Positions 45,792-56,136 of a DNA stretch of 64,000 nucleotides are shown here, one piece after another. The stretch spans positions 372,001 through 436,000 of the forward strand of contig NZ_BJCL01000002.1 in NCBI RefSeq assembly GCF_005403045.1. The letters are read 5' to 3'. The DNA is from Pseudaquabacterium pictum (lineage in GTDB: Bacteria; Pseudomonadota; Gammaproteobacteria; Burkholderiales; Burkholderiaceae_C). The notes below the pieces were generated by a model. The model was not told where the DNA came from, made no database searches, and was given only the letters and a program-made list of their open reading frames with translations. Position 1 is the first letter of the stretch, and every line of letters starts with the position of its first letter. Position numbers and translations under genes: made by a program.

Positions 45792-48700
45792 ATGCAACTG
45801 CCCACCATCGCCGCCGGCAAGCGCTTCACCCTGCCCCGCCCCACCGGATCGGGCGATGCCCTGCTGCTGGCGCGGCTGGGCCAGGCCCGCGCAGCAGACA
45901 AGCACCTGCTGGCCATCGTCACCGCCGAGCCGGCCGATGCCCAGCGCCTGGCCGACGAGCTGCCGTTCTTCGCGCCCGGCCTGCGGGTGGCGCTGTTCCC
46001 CGACTGGGAGACCCTGCCCTACGACAGCTTCAGTCCGCACCAGGACCTGATCAGCGAGCGGCTGGCCACGCTGTGGCGCATCCACACCGGCGATGTGGAC
46101 GTGGTGCTGCTGCCGGCCACCACCGCGCTGACGCGCCTGGCGCCGCCCAGCTTCCTGGCCGGCACCACCTTCCGGTTCAAGCAGAAGACCAAGCTGGACG
46201 AGGCGGCGCTGAAGTCGCAGCTGACGCTGGCCGGCTACAACCATGTCAGCCAGGTGGTGTCGCCGGGCGAATACGCGGTGCGCGGCGGCCTGATCGACCT
46301 GTTCCCGATGGGCAGCCTGGTGCCCTACCGGGTCGACCTGTTCGACAACGAGGTGGACTCGATCCGCACCTTCGACCCCGACACCCAGCGCAGCCTGTAC
46401 CCGGTGCCCGAGGTGCGGCTGCTGCCCGGGCGTGAATTCCCGATGGACGAGGCGGCGCGCACCACCTTCCGCCAGCGCTGGCGCGAGAAGCTCGATGGCG
46501 ACCCGACCAAGAGCCGCATCTACAAGGACATCGCCCAGGGCATCGCCACCGCCGGCATCGAGTACTACCTGCCGCTGTTCTTCGAGCAGACCGGCACCAT
46601 CTTCAGCTACCTCGGAGAGCAGGCCATGCTGGTGCTGCATGGCGAGGTGGACGCGGCGCTGGACCGCTTCTGGACCGACACCCGCGACCGCCACCGCTTC
46701 ATCGCCGCCGACCCCGACCGGCCGGTGCTGGCGCCGGAAGAGATCTTCCAGCGCAGCGACGAGTTCTTCACCAACGCCAACCGCCATGCCACGCTGGCGC
46801 TGCGCGGCAACGACCCCACCGACTGGGCGCGGCCGCTGCCGGCCATCGCCGCCGACCGCAATGCCACCGAGCCGCTGGCCGCCTTCAACCGCCACCTGGA
46901 GAGCACGCCAGCACGGGTGCTGATCGTCGCCGAGAGCGATGGCCGGCGCGAGAGCCTGCTGGAACTGCTGCGCGACCACCAGATCAGCCCGCCCAGCGTC
47001 AGCACGCTGGCCGAGTTCGAAGGCAGCGACGAGAAGTTCTGCATCACCGCCGCGCCACTGGCCGCGGGCTTCCACTGGTTCGAGCCCGGTGCGCAACCGC
47101 CGGTCTCGATCCAGTTCATCACCGAGACCGAGCTGTTCGCCAGCGCGCCGCAGGCCCGCCGCCGCCGCAAGCAGGAGCAGACCAGCAGCGTCGATGCGCT
47201 GATCAAGGACCTGTCGGAACTGAAGGTGGGCGACCCGGTGGTGCATGCCAGCCACGGCATCGGCCGCTACCAAGGGCTGATCCACATCGACCTGGGCGAC
47301 GGCGCCAGCGAGTTCCTGCACCTGACCTATGCCGACAAGGCCACGCTGTATGTGCCGGTGGCCCAGCTGCACCTGATCAGCCGCTACACCGGCGTCAGCG
47401 CCGACGAGGCGCCGCTGCACCGGCTGGGCAGCGGCCAGTGGGACAAGGCCCGCCGCAAGGCCGCCGAGCAGGTGCGCGATGCCGCCGCCGAACTGCTGAA
47501 CCTGTACGCCCGCCGCGCTGCGCGCGAAGGCCATGCCCACCGCTACAGCGCGCACGATTACGAGGCCTTTGCCAGCAGCTTCGGTTTCGAGGAAACCCCC
47601 GATCAGCGCGCCGCCATCCATGCGGTGATCCAGGACATGGTCAGCCCGCAGCCGATGGACCGGCTGGTCTGCGGCGATGTCGGCTTCGGCAAAACCGAGG
47701 TGGCGCTGCGCGCCGCGTTCATCGCGGTGATCGGCGGCAAGCAGGTGGCCATCCTGGCGCCGACCACCTTGCTGGCCGAGCAGCATTACCGGACGCTGGT
47801 CGACCGCTTCGGCCGCTGGCCGGTGCGCATTGCCGAGATGTCGCGCTTCCGCACCGCCAAGGAGGTGAAGCAGGCGCTGCAGGGGCTGGAGGACGGCACG
47901 GTCGACATCGTCGTCGGCACGCACAAGCTGCTGAGCCCCGATGTGAAGTACAAGCGCCTGGGCCTGCTGGTGATCGACGAGGAGCACCGCTTCGGCGTGC
48001 GCCACAAGGAGGCGATCAAGGCCATGCGCGCCGAGGTGGATGTGCTGACGCTGACCGCCACGCCCATCCCCCGCACCCTGGGCATGGCGCTGGAAGGCCT
48101 GCGGGATCTGTCGGTCATCGCCACCGCGCCGCAGCGGCGTCTGGCAATCAAGACCTTCGTGCGCAGCGAGGGCCACAGCGTGATCCGCGAGGCGGTGCTG
48201 CGCGAGCTCAAGCGCGGCGGCCAGGTCTACTTCCTGCACAACGAGGTCGACACCATCGAGGCCCGGCGCGACCGCCTGGCCGAGCTGCTGCCCGAGGCCC
48301 GCATCGCCGTGGCCCACGGCCAGATGCCCGAGCGCGAGCTGGAAGCGGTGATGCGCGACTTCATCGCCCAGCGCCACAACCTGCTGCTGTGTTCCACCAT
48401 CATCGAGACCGGCATCGATGTACCGAGCGCCAACACCATCGTCATCAGCCGAGCCGACAAGTTCGGCCTGGCCCAGCTGCACCAGCTGCGCGGCCGGGTG
48501 GGCCGCAGCCACCACCAGGCCTATGCCTACCTGCTGGTGCCCGACACCGAGACGCTGACCAAGCAGGCCCAGCAGCGGCTCGATGCGATCCAGAGCATGG
48601 AGGAACTCGGCTCCGGTTTCTACCTGGCGATGCACGACCTGGAGATCCGCGGCGCCGGCGAGGTGCTGGGCGAGCACCAGAGCGGCAACATGATGGAAGT

Positions 48701-49250
48701 CGGCTTCCAGCTCTACAACGACATGCTGGCCGAGGCCGTGCGGGCGCTGAAGGCCGGCCAGGAGCCCGACCTGCTGAGCCCCACCGGCGTGTTCGGCGGC
48801 AGCACCGAGATCAACCTGCATGCCCCCGCCCTGCTGCCCGATGCGTATTGCGGCGATGTGCAGGTGCGGCTGAACCTCTACAAGCGCCTGGCCACCGCCG
48901 ACAAGGCCGAGCAGCTGGATGTGCTGCTGGAGGAGATGACCGACCGCTTCGGCAAGCTGCCGGCGCAGGGGCAGACGCTGTTCGACACCCACCGCCTGCG
49001 GGTACTGGCCAAGCCCTACGGCGTGGCCAAGATCGATGCCAACCCCAAGCTGATGAACATCACCTTCCGACCCAACCCCCCGATCGACGCGATGAAGATC
49101 ATCGCCCTGGTGCAGAAGAACAAGAACATCAAGCTCGCCGGCAACGACAAGCTGCGCATCGAGCGCGAGATGGCCGACCCCAAGGACCGGGCGCAGTACG
49201 TGCGCGATGTGCTGCGCGCGCTGGGGCCGCCGGTGGCGGCGCCGCGCTGA
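45792..49250 (+). CDS. mfd: Transcription-repair coupling factor Mfd
   Basis: This is a 1152-residue DNA translocase that removes stalled RNA polymerase and recruits UvrA. The UvrB-homology N-terminus includes F-P-D-W-E-T-L-P-Y-D-S-F-S-P. The polymerase-interacting domain begins near L-K-V-G-D-P-V-V-H. Helicase motifs include Walker A G-D-V-G-F-G-K-T-E (about 627-635), D-E-E-H-R-F-G and R-G-R-V-G-R-S. The TRCF C-terminal domain is complete. Length is normal for the family. The ATG at 45792 aligns with the usual N-terminus. Confidence 0.97.
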   Translation: MQLPTIAAGKRFTLPRPTGSGDALLLARLGQARAADKHLLAIVTAEPADAQRLADELPFFAPGLRVALFPDWETLPYDSFSPHQDLISERLATLWRIHTGDVDVVLLPATTALTRLAPPSFLAGTTFRFKQKTKLDEAALKSQLTLAGYNHVSQVVSPGEYAVRGGLIDLFPMGSLVPYRVDLFDNEVDSIRTFDPDTQRSLYPVPEVRLLPGREFPMDEAARTTFRQRWREKLDGDPTKSRIYKDIAQGIATAGIEYYLPLFFEQTGTIFSYLGEQAMLVLHGEVDAALDRFWTDTRDRHRFIAADPDRPVLAPEEIFQRSDEFFTNANRHATLALRGNDPTDWARPLPAIAADRNATEPLAAFNRHLESTPARVLIVAESDGRRESLLELLRDHQISPPSVSTLAEFEGSDEKFCITAAPLAAGFHWFEPGAQPPVSIQFITETELFASAPQARRRRKQEQTSSVDALIKDLSELKVGDPVVHASHGIGRYQGLIHIDLGDGASEFLHLTYADKATLYVPVAQLHLISRYTGVSADEAPLHRLGSGQWDKARRKAAEQVRDAAAELLNLYARRAAREGHAHRYSAHDYEAFASSFGFEETPDQRAAIHAVIQDMVSPQPMDRLVCGDVGFGKTEVALRAAFIAVIGGKQVAILAPTTLLAEQHYRTLVDRFGRWPVRIAEMSRFRTAKEVKQALQGLEDGTVDIVVGTHKLLSPDVKYKRLGLLVIDEEHRFGVRHKEAIKAMRAEVDVLTLTATPIPRTLGMALEGLRDLSVIATAPQRRLAIKTFVRSEGHSVIREAVLRELKRGGQVYFLHNEVDTIEARRDRLAELLPEARIAVAHGQMPERELEAVMRDFIAQRHNLLLCSTIIETGIDVPSANTIVISRADKFGLAQLHQLRGRVGRSHHQAYAYLLVPDTETLTKQAQQRLDAIQSMEELGSGFYLAMHDLEIRGAGEVLGEHQSGNMMEVGFQLYNDMLAEAVRALKAGQEPDLLSPTGVFGGSTEINLHAPALLPDAYCGDVQVRLNLYKRLATADKAEQLDVLLEEMTDRFGKLPAQGQTLFDTHRLRVLAKPYGVAKIDANPKLMNITFRPNPPIDAMKIIALVQKNKNIKLAGNDKLRIEREMADPKDRAQYVRDVLRALGPPVAAPR

Positions 49251-49402
49251 CGGCCGCGGGCACGCGGCGGCGTCCTACAGCCGCATCGGCGCCGTCCTAG
49301 GCGCCGGCCGCGGTGCGGCCGTCAGGCTCAGACCATCGGTGCCCGACGGTGGCGCTGCCCGCCGGGCAGCTGCCGCCGGGCGCCCACCCGATGGGATGCA
49401 GC

Positions 49403-50782
49403 ATGCGAACAATTCGATCGACAACCCCGCCCGCACGGTGGCCGAGGCTGCTGGCGCTGGCGGCCGGTGCCGCGGTGCTGGCCGGCTGCGGCGGTGGCGG
49501 CGGTGCCGACGAGCCGGCTGGCCAGGTCGGCGTGGCCAGGCTGGTGGTGCGGGATGCCTACGGCGTCCCTGTGGCCGGTGCCAGCGTGCTGCCGGCCACC
49601 GCCGGCGCCACCGCGGTGCTGACCGACAGCCAGGGCGTGGGCCACGTCGCCGTCCTGCCGGGCACGCAGTCGTTCACGATCAGCGTGCCCACGTTCGTGC
49701 CCCAGGTCACCGAGGTTCTGGTGTCCAACGGCGTGGTCACCACGGCGCCAGTCACCCTGCAGCGCGCCACCGCCGCCGCCGGCGGCGCACTGGCCACCCG
49801 CAGCGGCGTGGCGCCGCAGCGGTCGGCCGACGGCCGCAGCCTGGTGTTCGAGGTGGAGCTGGTGGTGGTGGGCGCAGATGCCCAGCCGGTCACGGGCCTG
49901 GTGGCGGGCGACTTCCAGCTGCTTCCGTGCATGCCCGACGCCGCCACGGCGGTGGCCGACTGCCTGCGCCAGGCGCCGGCCGACCATGCCTACCAGCCCG
50001 ATGCCGCGGCCACCAGCCTGCAGTTGGTGCCCGCCCTGCCGGTGGCTGCCCACACCGTGGGCCTGCTGATCGACCAGAGCGGCAGCATTGCCGACAACGA
50101 CCCCCTGAACGCCCGGCTGTACGCCACCAAGGCGCTGATCAGCACGCTGGCAACCGGTGACCAGGCCTTGCTGGGCGCCTTTGCCCGCGGGCCCGGCGCC
50201 CGCCTGCCGCTGCAGCCGCTGACGCTGCTGGGCGCCGTGCCCGACGCTGCCGCGGCGCCCCAGTCCTTCCCGGCGCTGGATGCATTGGCCGGCCAGAGCG
50301 GCGGGCAGACGCCGCTGCACGACACCATCGACGCCATGCGCCTGCAACTGGTGGCCAGCCCGCTGCTGCGCACCGGCCTGCCCCGTGCCCTGGTGGTGTT
50401 CACCGACGGCGCCGACACCGACTGCGCCGGTGCCGCCGCCTGCGCCACGCGCCGTCAGCAGGTGGTGGACGCCGCCCGGGCCGACGGCGTGCGGCTGTTC
50501 ACCATCGGCCTGAGCGGCCGCATCGACGTCGAGGCCCTCAGCCACCTGGCCACGGCCGGCGGTGGCGCGATGCTCTACGCCGAGACGGTGGAGCAGTTGA
50601 TTCCGCTGTACGGCAGCCTGGGGAAACTGATGAGCCTGGGCCTGCCGACCTACCGCCTGCGTTTCAGCATCGACGCCGGCCAGGCCGGGGTGTTTGCCGC
50701 CGGGCAGACGGTGCTGGCCCGGGCGCGGGTGCAGCTGCACGGCCAGACGGTGGACATTCCACTGGCCATCAGCCTGCCCTGA
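49403..50782 (+). CDS. Lipoprotein with von Willebrand factor A domain
   Basis: This is a 459-residue protein with a lipobox L-A-G-C (Cys29) followed by a Gly-rich linker. A carboxypeptidase-regulatory/Ig-like segment (about 45-120, V-R-D-A-Y-G-V-P-V-A-G-A-S-V) precedes a VWA domain with MIDAS Asp224-x-Ser226-x-Ser228 and the downstream T-D-G-A-D. The role is probably adhesion or metal-dependent protein binding at the cell envelope. An alternative start 12 bases upstream (49391) is possible. Neighbours give no pathway. Confidence 0.78.
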   Translation: MRTIRSTTPPARWPRLLALAAGAAVLAGCGGGGGADEPAGQVGVARLVVRDAYGVPVAGASVLPATAGATAVLTDSQGVGHVAVLPGTQSFTISVPTFVPQVTEVLVSNGVVTTAPVTLQRATAAAGGALATRSGVAPQRSADGRSLVFEVELVVVGADAQPVTGLVAGDFQLLPCMPDAATAVADCLRQAPADHAYQPDAAATSLQLVPALPVAAHTVGLLIDQSGSIADNDPLNARLYATKALISTLATGDQALLGAFARGPGARLPLQPLTLLGAVPDAAAAPQSFPALDALAGQSGGQTPLHDTIDAMRLQLVASPLLRTGLPRALVVFTDGADTDCAGAAACATRRQQVVDAARADGVRLFTIGLSGRIDVEALSHLATAGGGAMLYAETVEQLIPLYGSLGKLMSLGLPTYRLRFSIDAGQAGVFAAGQTVLARARVQLHGQTVDIPLAISLP

Positions 50783-50806
50783 CGGCGGCTCGCGGCAGCG
50801 GCCGGC

Positions 50807-51064
50807 TCAATCGCCGGCCGGCCGGCCGTGGGCTGCGTCCAGCCGGTCCATCGCCAACGCGTAGACCCAGACGATGGCGCAGAACACCAGCAGCGCACCC
50901 TGGGCCGTGGCCCAGAAGCCGAACGGCCAGCCGAAGAAGTTGAAGCGCAGGCTGGGCCCGAGCAGGCACACCACCAGGGTGACCAGCAGCCACAGGCCCA
51001 GCAGCCCGGCACTCAGCCGGAGCGTCTGGCTCCAGTAGGCTGCTGGGGTATCGGGTCGGCTCAT
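50807..51064 (-). CDS. DUF4212 family small membrane protein (orphan symporter subunit)
   Basis: This is an 85-residue protein with two hydrophobic helices. The F-N-F-F-G-W-P-F-G-F-W-A-T-A-Q-G-A-L-L-V-F motif and the closing M-D-R-L-D-A-A-H-G are diagnostic of DUF4212, normally the small partner of a VC2705-type sodium:solute (acetate) symporter encoded directly downstream. Here the downstream side holds the convergent VWA gene, so the large subunit is missing from the locus. Confidence 0.85.
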   Translation of the reverse strand: MSRPDTPAAYWSQTLRLSAGLLGLWLLVTLVVCLLGPSLRFNFFGWPFGFWATAQGALLVFCAIVWVYALAMDRLDAAHGRPAGD

Positions 51065-51186
51065 GGGCGGCGGATGCTAACCAAAGCCGTGGCGGATGGC
51101 ACCCGGGCCAGACCCGCATGCCGGCACGCGCCGGCACACCCCCATGCGAGAATCCGCCCTCGATCAAACCGCATCACGCACCCTCC

Positions 51187-52291
51187 ATGGACATCGAACA
51201 AGTCAACGCCATCGGCACGCTGCTCGCCGATCTGAGCGCCCGCACCGAGCAGCTCCGGGGGTATCTTTGACTACGACCGCAAATCCCTGCGGTTGAATGA
51301 AGTCAATGCCGCGCTGGAGAACCCCAGCGTCTGGAACGAACCCAAGCGCGCCCAGGAGCTGGGCCGCGAGAAGAAGTCGCTCGAAGACGTGGTCGGCACC
51401 ATCGACCACCTGAAGAGCAACCTCGCCGACAACACCGAGCTTTACGAGATGTCCAAGGCCGACGAGGCCTTCGACGACCTGGCCGCGATCGAGGCCGACG
51501 CGGCCGAGCTGCGCCAGACCGTCGAGCAGCTCGAGTTCCGGCGCATGTTCAGCAACCCGGCCGATCCGCTGAACTGCTTCGTCGACATCCAGGCCGGCGC
51601 CGGCGGCACCGAGGCCTGCGACTGGGCCGGCATGCTGCTGCGCCAGTACCTGAAGTACTGCGAGCGCAAGGGCTTCAAGGCCACGCTGGAAGACGAGACC
51701 CCCGGCGACGTGGCCGGCATCAAGAGCGCCACCATCAAGGTCGAGGGCGACTACGCGTTCGGCCACCTGCGCACCGAGACCGGCGTGCACCGCCTGGTGC
51801 GCAAGAGCCCGTTCGATTCCGCCGGCGGCCGCCACACCTCGTTCGCGTCGCTGTTCGTCTACCCCGAGGTGGACGACTCGATCGAGATCGACATCAACCC
51901 GGCCGATGTGCGCACCGACACCTTCCGCGCCAGCGGCGCCGGTGGCCAGCACATCAACAAGACCGACTCGGCGGTGCGGCTCACCCACATCCCCACCGGC
52001 ATCGTGGTGCAGTGCCAGGACGGCCGCAGCCAGCACAGCAACCGCGATGTCGCCTGGAAGCGGCTGCGCAGCCGGCTGTACGACCATGAGATGCGCAAGC
52101 GCATGGAAGAGCAGCAGAAGCTGGAGGACACCAAGACCGACGTCGGCTGGGGCCACCAGATCCGCAGCTATGTGCTGGACAACAGCCGCATCAAGGACCT
52201 GCGCACCAACGTCGAGATCTCGGCCACGCAGAAGGTGCTGGACGGCGACCTGGATGCCTTCATCGAGGCCAGCCTGAAGGCCGGGCTCTGA
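51187..52291 (+). CDS. prfB: Peptide chain release factor 2 (programmed +1 frameshift)
   Basis: RF2 terminates at UGA and UAA. The reading frame is 51187-51267 joined to 51269-52291, giving 367 residues. The first 27 codons end at an in-frame TGA (51268-51270) preceded by CTT, the classic autoregulatory site. Low RF2 permits a +1 slip and full-length synthesis. The downstream frame carries the GGQ loop ([10 protein letters not shown]) for peptide release. The anticodon-mimic S-P-F is present in R-K-S-P-F-D-S. Confidence 0.96.
51256..51271 (+). other. prfB programmed frameshift site
   Basis: CGG GGG TAT CTT TGA C differs from the E. coli site only in the first base (CGG for AGG). The purine run before CTT acts as an internal Shine-Dalgarno that pushes the ribosome forward one base over T51268. 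Confidence 0.95.
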
Positions 52292-52358
52292 CCCTGGCGG
52301 ACCGCGGCAACCACTGCCGCGTGCCGCCCCCAACCCACCCTGATTGGAACCTCCCGCC

Positions 52359-55049
52359 ATGCGTGAAGGCCCCGCCACCGTGATCCGCCGCGAAGACTAT
52401 GCGGCGCCGGCCTACTGGATCCGCAGCGTCGAGCTGACCTTCGACCTGGACCCGGCCAAGACCATCGTCGCCAGCAGGCTGACCGTGGAACGCCATGCCG
52501 ACGCCGCGCCCGGCGCGCCGCTGGTGCTGCACGGCGATGGCCTGGTGCTGCTGCGCTGCCTCGCCGACGGCGAGAGCGTCAGCTTCCGCCAGGACGACGG
52601 CCTGCTGGTCATCGACAACCCGCCCGACCAACCCAGCTTCACGCTGGAGATCCGCAACACCTGCGCGCCGGAGAAGAACACCCAGCTGTCGGGCCTGTAC
52701 ACCAGCGGCGGCGGTTTCTTCACCCAGTGCGAGGCCGAGGGCTTCCGCCGCATCACCTACTTCCTGGACCGGCCCGACGTGATGGCGGTCTACACCGTCA
52801 CCCTGCGGGCGGACAAGGCGAAGTACCCGGTGCTGCTGTCCAACGGCAACCTGCTGGAGCAGGCCGACCTGCCCAACGGCCGGCACATGGCGAAGTGGCA
52901 CGACCCCTTCCCCAAGCCCAGCTACCTGTTCGCCCTGGTGGCGGCCGATCTGGTCTGCCGCGAGCAGCGCATCACCGCGCGCAACGGCAAGGAGCACCTG
53001 CTGCAGGTGCATGTGCGCCGTGGCGACCTGGACAAGACCGAGCATGCGATGAACGCGCTGATCGCCAGCGTGGCCTGGGATGAAGCCCGCTTCGGCCTGC
53101 CGCTGGACCTGGAGCGCTTCATGGTCGTCGCCGTCGGCGACTTCAACATGGGCGCGATGGAGAACAAGGGTCTGAACATCTTCAACACGAAGTACGTTCT
53201 CGCCAGCCCCGCCACCGCCACCGACGACGACTTCGCCGGCATCGAGAGCGTGGTGGCGCATGAGTACTTCCACAACTGGACCGGCAACCGCATCACCTGC
53301 CGCGACTGGTTCCAGCTGAGCCTGAAGGAAGGCCTGACCGTCTACCGCGACCAGGAATTCTCGATGGACATGGCCGGCAGCGCGTCGGCCCGCGCCGTGC
53401 TGCGCATCGATGCGGTGCGCAACCTGCGCGCGGTGCAGTTCCCCGAGGATGCCGGCCCGATGGCCCATCCGGTGCGGCCCGACAGCTACAGCGAGATCAA
53501 CAACTTCTACACCGCCACCGTCTATGAAAAGGGCGCCGAGGTGGTGCGCATGATGGCCACGCTGGTGGGCCGCGCCGGCTTCCGCGCCGGCATGGACCTG
53601 TACTTCCAGCGCCACGACGGCCAGGCCGTGACCTGTGACGACTTCGCCCAGGCCATCGCCGATGCCAACCCCGGCAGCGCGCTGGCCAGCCACCTGGGCC
53701 ACTTCAAGCAGTGGTATGCCCAGGCCGGCACGCCGCGGCTGCAGGCCCGCGGCAGCTACAACGAGGCAGCCCGCCGCTACACGCTGACGCTGCGCCAGAG
53801 TGGCGCCCCCTCGCCTGGCCAGCCGGAGAAGCAACCCGGCCTGGTGCCGGTGCTGATGGGCCTGGTGGCCGCCGACGATGGCCGCGCCCTGCCGCTGAAG
53901 CTGGAGGGCGAGGCCCAGGCCACCGGCACCGAGCGGGTGCTGGTGCTGACCGAGGCCGAGCAGACCTTCACCTTCGTCAATGTCGAGGCGCCGCCGGTGC
54001 CGTCGCTGCTGCGCGGCTTCTCGGCGCCGGTCACGCTGGACGACGGCCTGGACGATGCCGCGCTGCTGGTGCTGTTACAGCACGATGCCGACGCCTTCAA
54101 CCGCTGGGAGGCCGGCCAGCGGCTGTCGCTGGGTCGGCTGCTGGCCGCCCTGCCGGGCGATGCCGACCTGCCGCCGCTGGATGACGCCTACCTGCAGGCA
54201 CTGCGCCGGGTGCTGCGCGACGACACGCTGGACCCCGCCTTCAAGGACCAGGTGCTGCAGCTGCCCAGCGAGGTCTATGTGGCCGAGGTGGTCGGCAGCG
54301 AGGTCAACCCCCAGCGCATCCACCGCCTGCGCGAGCAGCTGCGCGGGCAGCTGGCCAGCGCGCTGCGTGACGACTGGGTCTGGGCCTTCGAGGCCCACCA
54401 GGTGCGCGAAGGCTACCGCCCCAATGCCGCGCAGGCGGGCCAGCGGGCACTGGCCAACCAGGCCCTGCGCATGCTGGTGCTCGATGCGGTGGCCTCTGGC
54501 GACACCGTGTGGCCCGGCCGCGCCTACCAGCGGTTCAAGGATGCCGGCAACATGACCGACCGCTTCGGCGCGCTGTCGGCGCTGGTGGATGCACAGTCGC
54601 CGCTGGCCGAACCGGCGCTGGCGCGCTTCCATGCGCTGTTCGCCGGTGACGACCTGGTCATCGACAAGTGGTTCAACCTGCAGGCCACGGCCAATGAGCC
54701 GGCCAGCGGTGGCGGCCTGCAGCGGGTGAAGGCGCTGATGCAGCATGCCGACTTCTCGCTGAAGAACCCCAACCGCGCCCGCGCCCTGCTCAGCGGCTTC
54801 TGCCGCGACAACCCGGCCGCCTTCCACCGCACCGATGCGGCCGGCTACGTGTTCTGGGCCGACCGCGTGCTCGAGCTCGACGCCATCAACCCGCAGCTGG
54901 CGGCCCGCCTGGCCCGGGCCATGGACCGCTGGCGCGCCCTGGCCGAGCCCTGGCGCAGCGCCGCCCGCGAGGCTGTGGCCCGCGTGGCCGCCGCCCCGCG
55001 CCTGAGCGACGACGTGCGCGAGATCGTCACCAAGGCGCTCGACTCCTGA
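52359..55049 (+). CDS. pepN: Aminopeptidase N
   Basis: This is an 896-residue M1 zinc metallopeptidase that removes N-terminal residues from peptides. The zinc site is H-E-Y-F-H at 301-305 with the second Glu downstream in L-K-E-G-L-T. The exopeptidase motif is G-A-M-E-N. The four-domain length matches E. coli PepN (870 residues). The ATG at 52359 is preferred over TTG 15 bases upstream. Confidence 0.96.
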   Translation: MREGPATVIRREDYAAPAYWIRSVELTFDLDPAKTIVASRLTVERHADAAPGAPLVLHGDGLVLLRCLADGESVSFRQDDGLLVIDNPPDQPSFTLEIRNTCAPEKNTQLSGLYTSGGGFFTQCEAEGFRRITYFLDRPDVMAVYTVTLRADKAKYPVLLSNGNLLEQADLPNGRHMAKWHDPFPKPSYLFALVAADLVCREQRITARNGKEHLLQVHVRRGDLDKTEHAMNALIASVAWDEARFGLPLDLERFMVVAVGDFNMGAMENKGLNIFNTKYVLASPATATDDDFAGIESVVAHEYFHNWTGNRITCRDWFQLSLKEGLTVYRDQEFSMDMAGSASARAVLRIDAVRNLRAVQFPEDAGPMAHPVRPDSYSEINNFYTATVYEKGAEVVRMMATLVGRAGFRAGMDLYFQRHDGQAVTCDDFAQAIADANPGSALASHLGHFKQWYAQAGTPRLQARGSYNEAARRYTLTLRQSGAPSPGQPEKQPGLVPVLMGLVAADDGRALPLKLEGEAQATGTERVLVLTEAEQTFTFVNVEAPPVPSLLRGFSAPVTLDDGLDDAALLVLLQHDADAFNRWEAGQRLSLGRLLAALPGDADLPPLDDAYLQALRRVLRDDTLDPAFKDQVLQLPSEVYVAEVVGSEVNPQRIHRLREQLRGQLASALRDDWVWAFEAHQVREGYRPNAAQAGQRALANQALRMLVLDAVASGDTVWPGRAYQRFKDAGNMTDRFGALSALVDAQSPLAEPALARFHALFAGDDLVIDKWFNLQATANEPASGGGLQRVKALMQHADFSLKNPNRARALLSGFCRDNPAAFHRTDAAGYVFWADRVLELDAINPQLAARLARAMDRWRALAEPWRSAAREAVARVAAAPRLSDDVREIVTKALDS

Positions 55050-55070
55050 TCCGCACCACCCCACCGCACC

Positions 55071-56093
55071 ATGAAACGCATCAGCCTCACCCAGTACCTG
55101 GTCGAACAGCAACGTGAGCATGGCCACATCCCGGCGCAGCTGCGGCTGCTGATCGAGATCGTGGCCCGCGCCTGCAAGCGCATCGCCATCGCCGTCAACA
55201 AGGGCGCGCTGGGCGAGGTGCTGGGCAGCGCCGACACCGAGAACGTGCAGGGCGAGGTGCAGAAGAAGCTGGACGTGATCAGCAACGAGGTGCTGATCGA
55301 GGCCAATGAATGGGGCGGCCACCTGGCGGCCATGGCCAGCGAGGAGATGGACACCATCCACGTGGTGCCCAACCGCTACCCGCAGGGCGAGTACCTGCTG
55401 CTGTTCGACCCGCTGGACGGCAGCAGCAACATCGATGTCAACGTGTCCATCGGCACCATCTTCAGCGTGCTGCGCAAGGTCACCAACACCCGCGGCGTCA
55501 GCGAAGAGGACTTCCTGCAGCCCGGCAAGCAGCAGGCCGCGGCCGGCTACTGCGTCTACGGCCCGCAGACCATGCTGGTGCTGACCGTCGGCGAAGGCGT
55601 GGCCATGTTCACCCTGGACCGCGAGACCGGCAGCTGGGTGCTGACCGAGAACGAGGTCACCATTCCGGCCGACACCAAGGAGTTCGCCATCAACATGTCG
55701 AACATGCGGCACTGGGCACCGCCGGTGCGGCAGTACATCGACGACTGCCTGGCCGGCAAGGAAGGCCCGCGCGGGAAGGACTTCAACATGCGCTGGGTGG
55801 CCAGCATGGTGGCCGACGTGCACCGCATCCTGTCGCGCGGCGGCGTGTTCCTCTACCCCTGGGACAAGCGCGAGCCCGACAAGCCCGGCAAGCTGCGCCT
55901 GATGTACGAGGCCAACCCGATGGCCTTCCTGATCGAGCAGGCCGGCGGGCAGGCCACCAACGGCCGCCAGCGCATCCTCGACATCGTGCCGACCAAGCTG
56001 CACGAGCGGGTGAGCGTGGTGCTGGGCTCGAAGAACGAGGTGCAGCGCGTCACCGAACTGCACCAGGCTGCGGCAGACGCCACACGCGCCTGA
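55071..56093 (+). CDS. fbp: Fructose-1,6-bisphosphatase class I
   Basis: Fbp hydrolyses fructose 1,6-bisphosphate in gluconeogenesis. The 340-residue protein has the metal site [10 protein letters not shown] and the substrate region [16 protein letters not shown]. Also diagnostic is the E-Q-A-G-G-Q-A motif near the C-terminus. It follows pepN by 21 bases and is probably partly co-transcribed with it. Confidence 0.97.
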   Translation: MKRISLTQYLVEQQREHGHIPAQLRLLIEIVARACKRIAIAVNKGALGEVLGSADTENVQGEVQKKLDVISNEVLIEANEWGGHLAAMASEEMDTIHVVPNRYPQGEYLLLFDPLDGSSNIDVNVSIGTIFSVLRKVTNTRGVSEEDFLQPGKQQAAAGYCVYGPQTMLVLTVGEGVAMFTLDRETGSWVLTENEVTIPADTKEFAINMSNMRHWAPPVRQYIDDCLAGKEGPRGKDFNMRWVASMVADVHRILSRGGVFLYPWDKREPDKPGKLRLMYEANPMAFLIEQAGGQATNGRQRILDIVPTKLHERVSVVLGSKNEVQRVTELHQAAADATRA

Positions 56094-56116
56094 GGCTGCA
56101 CCGCAGCTTCCCACGC

Positions 56117-56122
56117 TATACT
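56117..56122 (+). promoter_or_regulatory. -10 element TATACT of tRNA-Thr
   Basis: TATACT ends 14 bases before the mature tRNA 5' end, in the 43-base gap after fbp. No convincing -35 is visible. Confidence 0.65.
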
Positions 56123-56136
56123 CATGGGCTACACAC

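Noticed and set aside
45717..48992. Open frame of over 1000 codons antisense to mfd
   Set aside because: It lacks any recognisable domain, is Gln/His/Arg-rich and mirrors the third-position GC bias of mfd. Similar antisense frames opposite relA, the efflux channel gene and the kinase were dropped for the same reason.
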